Below are positions 13,741-24,811 of a DNA stretch of 64,000 nucleotides, in pieces. The notes below the pieces were generated by a model. The model was given only the letters and a program-made list of their open reading frames with translations. It made no database searches and had not been told where the DNA came from. Made by a program: the position numbers and the translations under genes. Position 1 is the stretch's first letter; every line of letters starts with the position of its first letter. The DNA comes from Isoetes taiwanensis (Eukaryota > Streptophyta > Lycopodiopsida > Isoetales > Isoetaceae), in contig JAJEKV010000061.1 in assembly GCA_021234155.1 (NCBI GenBank), positions 1,759,950 through 1,823,949 of the forward strand, read 5' to 3'.

Positions 13741-13852
13741 GGCGAAGAGCCATGATGTTTTATAGCTTACCTGACGCCCCTTGTCTTGTTACCATGATTT
13801 GCTAACATTGGCATTGTTTGGGTGCAGGTAACCAAAACATCATCTCCCTGAT
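13741..13852 (+). other. Candidate structured RNA block, unit 5 (diverged)
   Basis: Hairpin GGC-GAAGA-GCC (13741-13751). The outer stem is now ATGATGTTTT (13752-13761) with AAAACATCAT (13834-13843), ten perfect pairs of quite different sequence from unit 1. The small hairpin is TGTTA (13787-13791) with TAACA (13803-13807), its closing pair changed from A-T to T-A. The inner CCTGACGCCC/GGGTGCAGG stem is unchanged. Ends CATCTCCC then TTTGCTTTCAG. Confidence 0.5.
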
Positions 13853-14971
13853 TTGCTTTCAGTGGTTTGAGTTACAATGGAGTGGATGCATGAAGACCAA
13901 TGAGCTTCTGTGGTGCATCATAAAAACGTGGATCCAAAGAGCTTCTAAAACGGATAATGAAACATGGCGAGATCCATCCAATACCAATTTATTGTTGAAC
14001 AAGGATTGTATGTGGAAAGATTGAACAATGTTTGATCATATATGAACGCTTGAGAAATGGAAGATTGTCATATAGCTCTATCTACATTTCAAGGTTGAAT
14101 GACTACTAGGTATTGACAACTTAATGCTTTTGATATATATGACGTTTTGAATTCAAAATTGTGGAAGATTTCTATTGATGATTATGTTGACATGATTAAT
14201 ATTAATATGATTGAATATATTACTCTTGAAAAGGATAATTTAGTTGATTAAACATGCAAGATTGTAGTTTTTTACATGGAGAATGATTTCAATGGAGAAT
14301 GATTTCAATGGTATTATGGATATTAAAGATGTAAAAAATTATATGAACGTAAATTTACAAGGTTTAATGGTTTGAAGAGTGCCTGATGTGGCCTGGCTTA
14401 AAAACCAGGGTGGATATTTTGGGTTGTTTGCATCTTGAATGAGACTGTATAATGTAAATTGTGCATTGTATAGTGTATATCTGGATGTAAATGTAAACAA
14501 GAAGAAATTGTGACTTCCACTTGTCGGAGTTATCTGACAAACACATCTCTTCTTCAAACCATACATTAATTTCTTAGTGCACTATTTGGTGACTAATGGC
14601 TTGCTTGGTTTCTTCATTATCAAACTATCAGATTGCTGCCCTTGGATAATTTGGTGGTTAACACTACTCCATATCAGGTGGCCCAATCATAAATATTTGG
14701 GATTGCCAACAAGTCAGCAGAAGGTATTTCTGATCCAGAAGGTATTTCTGATCCAGTAACTTTTTAGCTCATAATGTAATAACTGGAGGTTATGGTCCAT
14801 GGTGCCATGAGACCTTTACATGCCAAGAATTTGATATCTGGCATTTGATATTGGCCCACTGAGCCTTATCAAATTACTACTGAAATGATAACTTATCTTG
14901 GCCCATTGTGCCATGGCCTAGTGGGCAACATTTTCAAATAATGAAATGGAGCATTTTGTGAGAACATCATA

Positions 14972-15161
14972 GAAGAAGAAGAAGAAGAAGAAGAAGAAGA
15001 AGAAGAAGAAGAAGAAGAAGAAGAAGAAGAAGAAGAAGAAGAAGAAGAAGAAGAAGAAGAAGAAGAAGAAGAAGAAGAAGAAGAAGAAGAAGAAGAAGAA
15101 GAAGAAGAAGAAGAAGAAGAAGAAGAAGAAGAAGAAGAAGAAGAAGAAGAAGAAGAAGAAA
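14972..15161. repeat. Long (GAA)n microsatellite, about 63 units
   Basis: Uninterrupted GAA/TTC tract of about 190 bp. It sits after TGTGAGAACATCATA, the same context in which units 1-4 have only a short GAAGAAGAA run, so it grew from that seed. Open frames across it (poly-Phe, poly-Leu) are artefacts of the repeat. Confidence 0.97.
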
Positions 15162-18100
15162 CTCTTCTCTAATTTTAGAATGGCGTATGGCCGATATGTC
15201 ATGGCCGATATGCTTACATCTTGAATTTGCATATGATTTATGTTCATAATACATTTATGGCCAATTTAGCCTTCGGAAATGCAAATTGCCTTAATGCATA
15301 GTGCAATTTTGGCTAAGGGCATCTATAGAGCCGTTACTGCCAAAATACTAGATGGGCTACTTGCTTATGGCGCCTATAATGGCATTTATTTATGAACATC
15401 ACCATTATTTGATGGAGTCTCGCTTATGAAAATTGATTTATGAGCATACAAACTTTGCAAATGTTGACTAAGACATGTAGTTTTCTTGAAGGACCATTCG
15501 CTTTCATATTGGGAATAAATATTCTACAAGGTGACATAGATTGAAAGAATTAAAGGTTCTAACTTTGCATATGGTATTACGATCTGACAAAGATAAACAA
15601 CATTGTAGAAATACTAAATGCACCTTCTGGGGATTTATGCTTCTAGACAAGGTGAGTTTACGTGAAATGTGGCATTGTGCCATGAGATTGCTGGTAAAGG
15701 TTACTATTTAGCTTCTTAGGGTCGTAAACTCTAGGAATGATCTTTACAAAAGTTAGAGTGCAATTAGGCTGAATACCTTGCCTATGGTTGGAGTTGACCA
15801 TGCTAAGTTGCAAAAATGCAATAAGAGCTACTACAAGATCGTTTCTAAAGTGAATCTCAATTGCTTAAATATATTATTTTATGACACAATGGTGTAATAT
15901 GAATTTCATATACAAAGTTTATGCATATGAAAAGGACCAAGATAAGATTGAATAGGGGTTTCCTATATAAAGCTTACAATATGAAAGGACAAAAGATATT
16001 TAGTGCTTTGAAATAATTGTGATTGTACATGCACACATGTTAAAGCTGAGAATAGACGTGTGGTTATTATATTTGATATTATTTGTGACTATTAGCTCTT
16101 GAAAAAAAGCTTAAGACATTATAGATATGGCAACGATAAGGATCCGATGGCATTTAATACATATTGGACTTGTTTTGGTTGTACACAATGGAAAATCAAG
16201 CATACGAAAGTTTTCTTATGCTAAAATAATGTATAGTCCATATTCATTTGTAAATATTATTGTTTGGCACTTTTCTTAGAGGAGGTGTGGCGCCTAAACG
16301 GCCGCCCATATGACCTGCTTGTTACAGTGCATGGGTCAGAAATGCAGATCGATGCCATGCAATGGGTGCTCCTTGCACAAAAGATAAGCTTTTATTATCT
16401 GATATTTCCATATTTGTGACAGAGTAGATTTATGAGATCAGCATTACAAGGTACGTTTTGCCTTACATGTGTATCTGGATTGTATCTGGATTATGTGAGC
16501 CTGTTAAAAATTTCGAAATGCACTTGATGCTATAGTGACGCCCTTAACTTGGAAAAGCGGCATATCACGGCATTTGTGAGAAACGGCTGCAATGTTTTAA
16601 CTCAAGGAATCTGCCTTGTCTCCACTTATTCATGGTAATAGATATGTCCGCTATTCATATTTCTAACCTGGCTTTGGCCCCTGGATAACAGATGTATAAT
16701 ACAAATAGATAGGCCTAATACATATGGCTTTATGCCATAACGGGACTCTCTAGCTTGACTAGTCAAATTCGAAATGCTTCCCTTAGCAAAGTGAAACAGG
16801 ATATTGGCTTTTATGGCCTTAGATCTCTGAGGCTGCTTTCGATGTAATGTGGATGCTCATACGGCAAGAAATACAATTGTGGGCGCATATATTCGGGTTT
16901 TATGCATAAAATATTTCTGTCACATGATGTATAGAAATGTAATCTTTGTAAAAGAGCATGATCCCAATAGTTCTGATTTCTATGCTATTCCTTTTAGGGA
17001 TAAATTGTTTACTATATTTTACTTGCTCTAACATGAAGGCCTTGATCATAAACGTCACGGTCTAAATGGCATGGTTCGGAATCGTGATGTTTAAGCAACT
17101 AAGCCTACATGGGTTTTGCTTGAACGCAAATAAATGGGCTGAGTTTTCTAACTGAAAGCATGCAACCGGCTTGTTAACATGGTTGCCTGATAGGCATCGT
17201 TGTGGTGTAAGTCTTATGCGGGATAATGATTCACTAGTTTGTGTTATCCGATTAATTCTACATGCACAGTATGTGCTAGGATGCTTGTAGCATGTCTAGG
17301 CATCAATCATTTAAAGCGACCAGCGAAGTTATTCTTACATGCTTGGATGCTTGTAGCATGTCTAGGCATATTATGTCTAAAGCAACAAGGTTTGTTGTTG
17401 TAGTTTAAAATGATAAAAATGTGAGGATATGCTATGAAATTGACTATGGTTATCAAGGTTGCCCACTAGATTTGGGACTAAGAAATTAGTTCTCGTCTAA
17501 TGGTAATGCTTGAGACCAATCTGGAAATTTAAAATATCGTATTCCGGTTTCCTTTTCTTGTTAAATGTCACCTCGGGGCAAAAAGGATACAATTGGTGAT
17601 CGGTGATAAACCGAGAGACCCAATGTACCTTTGGCCCCTTGCATCGTTACGGGATTACTGCTAACGTTTGCATGATTGGCTGCGTCAGTGCGGGTTCTCT
17701 CCTCCAATTGTCTCTATTTTGTTGTTAGAGTTGGCGTTAACGTGGAAATGGAATATCTGGATGCGTAAGAGATGGAATAAGCTGCACTTTGATAGAGACA
17801 CAGATAAGATATATGAATACATACTATACAAGAATGTTATAGAATACTCTATATTTTGTATCTATGGCACTTTATACTTACACTTTATGGCACTTTATCC
17901 TTACACTTTGAGAATACATAATGCGTTATAAGTTAAATACATTGTATACTTTATACTCTAAAATTTGAGATTTACACTTTACAAGTTATATTTGAGATTT
18001 ACACTTTATGGAATTTGTTTTTTAAATCCAGGAATTTATATGGGCTAATGGTTTGGAGAGTGCCTGATGTGGCCTGGCCTAAAAACCAGGGTGGATATTT

Positions 18101-18183
18101 GGAAATATGATCTTGCCTTGAACAAGGTTCTTTTAAAGTAATTGTACTTTAAATGTGACTGTAGTCTAGGTAAGAACATGTAC
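15162..18183. repeat. Diverged array unit 6, no gene seen
   Basis: Most diverged array member. It keeps the stem block at 17601-17706 and the GATGTGGCCTGGCCTAAAAA hairpin at about 18067, followed by AAGAACATGTACGAAGAAG and a long GAA tract. A 25-bp direct repeat (GGATGCTTGTAGCATGTCTA...) occurs at 17279 and 17345. No supported coding region lies in these 3 kb. Confidence 0.6.
17601..17706 (+). other. Candidate structured RNA block, unit 6 (most diverged)
   Basis: Hairpin CGGT-GATAA-ACCG (17601-17613). Outer stem AGAGACCC (17614-17621) with GGGTTCTCT (17692-17700), one bulged T. Small hairpin CGTTA (17645-17649) with TAACG (17662-17666), closing pair now C-G. The inner stem is weak here (TGGCC with GGCTG, partly wobble). 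CTCTCC follows the outer stem as in the other units, then a T-rich tract ending TTGTTAG. Confidence 0.45.
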
Positions 18184-18395
18184 GAAGAAGAAGAAGAAGA
18201 AGAAGAAGAAGAAGAAGAAGAAGAAGAAGAAGAAGAAGAAGAAGAAGAAGAAGAAGAAGAAGAAGAAGAAGAAGAAGAAGAAGAAGAAGAAGAAGAAGAA
18301 GAAGAAGAAGAAGAAGAAGAAGAAGAAGAAGAAGAAGAAGAAGAAGAAGAAGAAGAAGAAGAAGAAGAAGAAGAAGAAGAAGAAGAAGAAGAAGA
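18184..18395. repeat. Long (GAA)n microsatellite, about 70 units
   Basis: Uninterrupted GAA/TTC tract of about 211 bp, flanked on the right by TTTTAACGTC. On the - strand this reads GACGTTAAAA followed by (TTC)n, matching the retroposon tail signature found elsewhere in the window. The left flank ACATGTACGAAG is the array context. The tract may therefore be either a grown array microsatellite or a retroposon tail, or a fusion of both. Poly-Glu and poly-Ser frames across it are artefacts. Confidence 0.97.
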
Positions 18396-18610
18396 TTTTA
18401 ACGTCACGCCATACAAGGCAAATCCCCATCTGGACATGTGACACTTTACAACACACCCAGATGGGTCCTGCCCCACCACTTTACATTGCTGAAGTGGGTC
18501 CTTCCCCCACCAACTTTACATTGCATGGCCACTTTCACAACGAGGCGTTGAACGAGGGGAAGGAAGGAAGGAAGGAAGGAAGGAAGTATATTTTAACGTC
18601 CAGAAGAAGA
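18396..18610 (-). mobile_element. Retroposon 3' ends with simple-sequence tails
   Basis: Two tails, read on the - strand: GACGTTAAAA at 18396-18405 followed by (TTC)n, and GGACGTTAAAA at 18591-18601 followed by a (CTTC)n tract at about 18560-18586. Between them is about 180 bp with a repeated GTGGGTCCT...CCCCCACC and ACTTTACATTGC motif. These look like 3' stubs of non-LTR elements. No coding part is seen. Confidence 0.5.
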
Positions 18611-20640
18611 AGACAAAAAAACAAAGGATTGATGAGGTGTAAAAAAGGAGTGCCAATATGATGACATGTGGATGGCTAAGATTTGTTCAAAAAATTATAA
18701 AGGGGACTTGTTCTCCTGCTCTTGGGCTCTAGAATCTCACATGGAGCAAGGGTAGTGGCAGCCATGGGAAGATGGTGTCAGAGACCTTTTCTTCTCTGCA
18801 AGATATCTTGAAGCTTTTTTGCATTACCTTATTTTCTTGAATAAAGTGGTGCATCCTATTTATTTTCCTACATCTTTTCCATGGATCTCTTGTTTTTTTA
18901 CATTGTTCCAAGCTTCCATATCTTCACCTCTCCAAAATTTCTCGCCCATTTTTTCGCCTTCTTTCTTTTGCCCTGGAGCAGCATAAAATCTGGTTCCATC
19001 TTTGCCTTTGAGGCCGGATGATGAGGATGTGGGAAAATCCATCATCCAATGTATTACTATATTACATCGGATTTGCCACTTTTGTATGCTAGTACAACCA
19101 TCGTTGAGCAGGTCATAGTATTGTGGCATATTGTTTTGCCACTTATCTTGATGCAAACACAAGTTATCTGCATCCTACTATTTGGAGGATGCATATTCCA
19201 CAGGATTGGAGTTGGCTGAAGCATATATCAATTCCATAATGTAGTCCAAAGCAAGACTTTTCTTTGGTACTACACTAATACATGTGCTCATCATCAGATT
19301 ACGTTTGCACATCTGAACAGGTCATACACACCTCATGGCTTGATATGCATGTGCATGAGCTAATGGACCATGGATCTTGAGGACATCTATCATTTGATAA
19401 CTCGTAGAAGACCTTTTCATATGAAGAACCAAGGGAGGATATTGATTTGACACCATATGGGCATTGTGAGAAGGACTTTTGACCATCTAGAGCTTTTTGA
19501 AGACTTCAAGTCGAAGCTTGAAGACCCCTAAGTCAAAGGTTGGAAGACCCCCCCAAGCTTTAAAGGTATTTTGCTTGATCCAAGTTCTTTTTTAGTGAAT
19601 CTCATTTACAAAGGCATTATTCACAAGTCCCTAGACTCTACCACCTTGATTCCACTCAAACAACATCTCTCACATTTCATTTTGCCTCCTCCCACACACC
19701 ATTGCTATTTTCCTAAACCTAAAGTTGGCAAAGATTGTTTTCCCAGTCAAAACATATCACACCCATCATTCATTAACCATTCATGTGAAAATGCTAAAAT
19801 TTCGTCAAATTTGGTCATTCCTAAGATCTAAGGCTACAAAGTAGAGAGAAAAAGTGCACATTTATTACCATGAAGCTTGAAAAGGCAAGAATTTACCAAG
19901 ATGATAACAAAATCCAATGTTTTTATGTACAAATGTCAAATTCCTCATCGAGTGTCCATCTCATCATCAAATGTATCCACATCATCACCAAAATCATCCA
20001 TCTCACCATACACGTGTCACCCACATTCATGACCACATCATATCTAGGAAAAAAATGTTTTGCCACTTTACTTGCCACATCAGCATCCCATTGTGCCATG
20101 TCATCACTTGTTTGCCTTGCCACATCACCAAATTTGAGCCTTTGTTGTACCAAAAAATCTTAAAGAGCATATAAAAAAAATATGCCTTTTGGAAAAAAAG
20201 AATATTTCGAAATGACCTAGTCTAGACCCTCATATTCCATTTCTTGGGAGTCGTGCCACATTTGAAAACTAAGAAAAATTTACTATCTACCCTCTCGCCA
20301 AGTCACCCATCTCAACCAATGTCAGTTTTCCACGTGGAGGCCTATGCATGAGTTTACAAATAAAATCTATGAAATCCTATATATGCCTTGGTCAGACTTT
20401 TTGATTTATGACTGTGGGATATCTCATAAGGTAAGAACCCTAAAAATCTGAGATGCCAAGAAACGGATCTTTGTCAGATCTGAGAGGCTAATCATAACCT
20501 AAGTGTCTCGAATCATCCTAAACCAAGCCAAGAAACATAACAAACAAAATGACACGGATTTTGGCAAGATTGAACAAAAAAAAGGGGCTTTTGAAAAGGG
20601 GCTTTGGCTATGAGAGATTTTGGAGAAGCTTGGAGCATGA
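18611..20640. other. No gene identified; LTR-like degenerate sequence
   Basis: Two kilobases with open frames up to 100 codons (18860-19162 on -, Lys/Gly-rich) but no recognisable domain. The stretch 19.5-20.4 kb is C- and T-rich, with wording such as CCACGTGGAGG and repeated CCACATCA, of the kind found in retrotransposon long terminal repeats. I could not find a matching second LTR in the window. Confidence 0.35.
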
Positions 20641-20667
20641 AGAACAGGTCGATTTGGCTCTGGAAGA

Positions 20668-20800
20668 ATAGAATAGAATAGAATAGAATAGAATAGAATA
20701 GAATAGAATAGAATAGAATAGAATAGAATAGAATAGGTTTTTTAGCGTCCACGGAGACCAATTGGCCTATGGGACCCAAACAAAAAGAGAGCAGCAAGCG
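20668..20800 (-). mobile_element. LINE 3' end with (TATTC)n tail
   Basis: On + a run of about 14 GAATA units (20668-20735) is followed by TTTTTTAGCGTCC (20738-20750) and ACGGAGACCAATTGG...GGGACCCAAAC. Read on -, this is GGGTCCCATAGGCCAATTGG, then GACGCTAAAA, then (TATTC)n: the same 3' end as at 35.4 kb and 21.98 kb. Only about 60 bp before the tail is shared. Confidence 0.65.
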
Positions 20801-21950
20801 TATTACTGACCAAAAAAATCCAAATTCTTGATGTATTTTCATATTTCCTTTGAGATTCTGATATAATACTACCCTTGACATTGTTAAAAAGCTCAAATGC
20901 CATGCCCCATATACAAGTTATAACTCCAAATGTTCTGATTTTAACTTTCGTGATTCTTTTGCTATTCATTTTTCATTCAAAATCCATTTCATGTTTTTAG
21001 CATCCACAAATCCATAGCTATGGCTTTGTAAAGTTGGCTGTTCTAAAACTGTAAAAATTTCTGACACAGTCATTGAATTTCCTCTTCCAAGTCTGCCTTT
21101 TCAAAAATCCATAGATCTCAGATGTCTCATCGAAAAATTCTGCAATTTTGTCACGTGCATACCTTCCTATACATCTTTCCTCAGTTCAAGTTGCATGATT
21201 TTAGGACTTTTCCATCTCAAGTTACAGATTCCCAAAATTGGCTGTCCCAAAACTGTCAAAATTTCTGACACACTCATTGAAAATTGTCTGTTTCAAGTCC
21301 GTTTGTTCAAAAATAAATAGTAAGCAAAGGAAGCATCCAAAATTCTGAAATTAAATTCCAATGATTCACTACTACTCCTCTCACTATTCCAAATTTGAAA
21401 AGCTTTCACTGCATGGATTTCAAGATATGCATATATATAAACTTGGCATTTCCAAACTGTCAAAATTTCAGGGACAATTGAACTTTTTGTAGTTTGCTCC
21501 ATTCTAATTCATCTTTTGCTTTGAGGATTGATCACTCTCAGTGATCTGGAGGTCCTGACCACCCCTGTAGTAGGCACTTTCATGAGGTTGACTTGGTAGC
21601 CAGGATTCAAGTCAACAGAGACAGTATCTCCTCCTCTTCCCTTCACGTTCTTCATTGGAGGATGGTGGCACTATTCAAGGAGGGGTGTGGCAGCCCCCTT
21701 CATATTTGATTTGAAGGTGCCCTTGCAAAGGAATGAATATGTATTTGATTTTTGTCAATTGAAGATGAAATTTTAGTGCGAGTTCTAATTTTTGGCTATG
21801 GTATTCAATTAAAATTATATGGATGTTGGCCTGGCTGGAGAACCAGGTTCAACAAGGTATCAAACAAGTTCACTTATTACTCTTATTTCTTGAGATTGTG
21901 AAAGCAAGAATAGCTATAGGTCTTATGTCTGTTCAATCTATGCATTTTTG
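20801..21950. other. No gene identified; imperfect internal repeats
   Basis: Contains two loosely related copies of a ~110-bp passage (about 21000-21110 and 21180-21300), each with ACTGT(A/C)AAAATTTCTGACAC and CATTGAA. It also contains GATGTTGGCCTGGCTGGAGAACCAGG at about 21825, reminiscent of the CCTGG/CCAGG hairpin of the tandem array. Likely old retrotransposon LTR or untranslated sequence. Confidence 0.3.
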
Positions 21951-22900
21951 AAGATAAGATAAGATAAGATAAGATAAATCTTTTAACGTCCACGGGAACC
22001 CAATTGGGTTATGGGACCAGAACAAAAAAAGAGGGCATGAGCACCCATAAAGCTCGGGGCTTGTGCCCCACAACAAATCACAAATGATAACAAACAGAAA
22101 AATAGAAACTAAACCAGAGCGAAACTAGAGAGTACATGGCTATACAGTAACTGCCCATGGGTCAAATGGCCACTGATCTCGAATGATGGCCTGACCTCCC
22201 CTATAAATGGCCCACTTCTGCTGTAGGCGAGCCTCGCACACACGATATAATTCTTCTTTCCGTCTACAGAGTTGTCCTAGACATGTACAGGTCTTCCTGG
22301 ACAGAGAAGGTGGTTCCTTTCAGATGGTTGCCATGTCACAGGATGTGCAACGGGAAAGAGCATCTTGAAATCAGACGAAGAGGTGACGAGGACGGTCAGG
22401 TCGCACTGCTCCAACCCAATGGGCCGAGACAATACCATGTGCTTGGATGTGCATCACTTGGGTAGAACACTGTACTGCTTCATCTTCAGCAAGAGAACCA
22501 CTCGTCACTCGAATACCTACGATACCGGTTCAAGGCTAGTATATGCTCTGTGGCCCTTGCTGGCTCAGAACGCGGGGCCTCTGCCTGTACAGTGTGCAAT
22601 GAACCCTCAGGCGAAGTATGTGTGGACCTCTGTACTCTATTACCATCCTCGGGCATATCATTCACATGCTCAGATGCAGTATGTGTGGATCCATGTACTC
22701 TGTCGTCATCCTTGGGCATATCATTCACATGCTCAGACGCAGGCACTGTGCTGGATACTGATGGAGCACTACTATGATCTATCGAGCTGTGGCCCACAGA
22801 TTGTAGCAACAACTCTAGAAGTTGCACCCAGCTTTATAAGGGTAACTGAGCAGACATCATTGTGATAGTGACGGTGGAGCAGACTGTCTGTATTCTGGCC
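21951..22900 (-). mobile_element. Non-LTR element 3' part with (TATCT)n tail
   Basis: On - the element ends GGTCCCATAACCCAATTGGG...GGACGTTAAAA (21981-21991) followed by a (TATCT)n tail (21951-21978). Upstream on - there are coding-like stretches: one around 22155-22290, rich in charged residues and ending WPFDPWAVTV-stop, and the ORF 22486-22827. I take all of this as one decayed element whose reading frame is broken; the 5' limit is uncertain. Confidence 0.5.
22486..22827 (-). CDS. Hypothetical protein fragment with 21-residue tandem repeat
   Basis: 113-codon frame with two direct copies of a 63-bp (21-codon) repeat, bearing SEHVNDMPxDxxRV and STHT. The DNA repeat begins at 22616 and 22679 on +. 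A period divisible by three fits selection on a reading frame, but the + strand is also open here (22365-22865), so frame alone does not decide strand. The - strand is preferred because it reads in the direction of the retroelement tail at 21.98 kb. No signal peptide, membrane segment or known domain seen. It may be the unstructured tail of a retroelement ORF. Confidence 0.35.
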   Translation of the reverse strand: MQLLELLLQSVGHSSIDHSSAPSVSSTVPASEHVNDMPKDDDRVHGSTHTASEHVNDMPEDGNRVQRSTHTSPEGSLHTVQAEAPRSEPARATEHILALNRYRRYSSDEWFSC

Positions 22901-23699
22901 AGGATATCTGGATGCAGACAGTGCATCTGAGCAGCAAGCCTATCCAGGGCCGCATCTAAGGACAATCAAGAACTAACTGTGGTCAAGATAGGACGTTGAG
23001 GCCCAAAAAAAGGGGCTGCCATAAGATATATTTTAATAGAAGGGTCATAGAGTTTGTCTGAGATATGCACTGGCAATTTGATCATATTCTTGGCTTTGCG
23101 GGTCTTCCATGCCATGGTCTTGATCCTGCGGGTAATGCTGAGTGGTTGTAGCTATGTGGGGAAGAAGCAAATGGATGGGCAAGCAGGAAACTAGATGTGC
23201 AAATGGTTGGATAAACTGGAACTAAGGAAATCAACGTGAATAAAAAAAGATGAAGGAAAGAGAACCTTTGATAAGCTGGCTGGGTGACCTCCCCGTACTC
23301 AGGCTCCTTAGATTCGGCTAAAGACTTCCTGTACTCCGGCTAAAGACTGGTTCGTCTCTTCAGACTGATTGTTGGTGGGAACGGAGAATGGCATCCACCA
23401 AATCCGAGGCCCATGCAAGGTTCGATCTGGGACGGAACGAAGCTGCTTGATTCTTGTTGGATTTGGAATGAAACAGGAGAAGGGACAAATGGCAATTAGT
23501 CTTCTTGAAAAAACTAAGTATATATTTATTTGTGTTTGATATGCAGACATAGGCAGAGGATAAAGGTTTTAACTTATTGCTATCTAGCTATAGTTTTGCG
23601 TATTTTTAGTACCTTACTTGCAGATACTATAACACAATAGTTACAAGTTCATAGAGAAGGAAACTTACAAAACATAGAAAAAAAAAACTAGAGAAGCCA
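22901..23699. other. No gene identified
   Basis: About 0.8 kb without a supported gene; the longest open frame (23308-23550, -) has 80 codons and no recognisable domain. Confidence 0.4.
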
Positions 23700-23948
23700 T
23701 TGCAGTACATGTCAATTGTAGTAGATGGCATGCATCACAAAAAGATATCTTTCCCACACTTTGTTAGCGTTCCAAAAGACTTACCAGAGGCAGGCTTCTT
23801 GAAGATGCATCTAGTTGGTGCTATGATATTTCACTGGTGTGTACAACATAGAGTATTCCTAACTTACCAGAATACTAGAAACGTATGCCCGGTGATGTCG
23901 GACATTACTCGTGGATGTGTGGAATGGGTAGATGTAATGAGTTTATAG
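23700..23948 (+). pseudogene. Transposon protein fragment, DUF7869-like
   Basis: 82-codon frame beginning MQYMSIVVDGMHHKKISFPH and continuing ...LVGAMIFHW. The pattern of an S-I-x-V-D-G-M strand followed by PHF and a H(L)xGA motif resembles the DUF7869 family, an RNase H-fold-like domain of transposon origin that is abundant in mosses and some animals. That match is from memory of the family's look, not a search. The fragment lacks the rest of the domain, so it is a remnant. Confidence 0.35.
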
Positions 23949-24039
23949 GTGGAATAGAATGTTGTAGTTACATTTAAATTCATGCACATAAAGGTCATAT
24001 ATTAAAATCCTTATTAATTTAATCTCTTTCAAAGGAAAA

Positions 24040-24590
24040 TATTCTACCTCCTGGAACGTCACCCCAGGACCTTCTGGCGAAGGGTTCTCAGAAAGTCAGT
24101 ACAGCCCACAGGGAACATCACTCCCGAGCAGTGGAGGCAATACTTGCAACAGCTATACGACCCTCAGGGTGCACAAGCAGCATTAGCCCCGCAAGAAGGC
24201 CCAGTGCTGGGAATCACAGAGTCAGACGTAGACCAAGGCTTACATAGTCTTGCCAATGGGAAAGCGTCAGACCTGGATGGTATACAGGCAAAATTGCTCA
24301 AGTGGACAGGGCCGTCCAAAGTACCGGTGCTGACTACCTTGTTCAACAAGGCATTACAGGAAGGCTTCCCACTGTAGTGGACCAATAGCAGAGTTGTTTC
24401 CATCTATAAGGCAGGTGACCTGCACTGCCCAGCCAATTGCCGAACAATCATAGTCAGTTCGGTATTTGCAAAACTGCTCGCTGGAATTCTCGAGCAGCAG
24501 TTGACGGGCTAGGCAGAGGCAGTAGAGGTGCAGGCCCTCACCTAGGCTGGATTCGGACCCCGATCATTGACCACAGGGTAAAAGCAAGGT
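24040..24590 (+). pseudogene. LINE reverse transcriptase fragment
   Basis: Read in one frame from about 24050, the sequence encodes a W-x2-Y-LQQLYD stretch, then SLANGKASDLDGIQAKLLKW, then LFNKALQEGFP, W-x-NSRVVSIYKAGD and NCRTIIVSSVFAKLLAG. These are the N-terminal fingers motifs of non-LTR (LINE) reverse transcriptases, where G-K-A-x-D-x-D-G-I is typical. The frame has stops (after GFPL, and after QLTG) and ends before the catalytic YADD motif. A dead, truncated copy with no flanking element ends seen. Confidence 0.8.
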
Positions 24591-24811
24591 AGGGTGTATA
24601 AAAAAATGGGGATACATTGTACATAAATTATGCACAATGTACCTAATTTTTAGGCAATTATTATTTAGGCGTTATGATAGTAGGGAATTATTATTATCCT
24701 AAAATAGAATTTTTTCAATTTTGGAGTTCCTTCTTGCCGTGCTCGAGCTCGAACATAGTGTTCTTGCTACCCAATTTTTCTTTCTATCCAATTCCCTCAG
24801 TCGATCTTGCA

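Larger units (their letters stand above)
11994..14971. repeat. Diverged array unit 5
   Basis: An old relative of units 1-4, recognised by blocks in the same order: the stem block at 13741-13852, the GATGTGGCCTGGCTTAAAAA hairpin at about 14386, the stretch matching GAAGAAGAAACTGTGACATC at about 14500, then a GAA tract at 14972. The rest is too diverged to align by eye. No convincing gene was found; open frames of 60-81 codons have no recognisable domain. Confidence 0.7.

Noticed and set aside
14918-15254. Long open frames of poly-Phe or poly-Leu
   Set aside because: They are translations of a pure GAA/TTC microsatellite; any frame through it is open.
18045-18479. 144-codon poly-Ser and 99-codon poly-Glu frames
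   Set aside because: Same reason: a 211-bp GAA/TTC tract read in different frames.
22365-22865. 166-codon frame on + as a gene
   Set aside because: Overlaps the - strand frame across the same 63-bp repeat; the - strand agrees with the direction of the retroelement tail, so the + frame is treated as a shadow.
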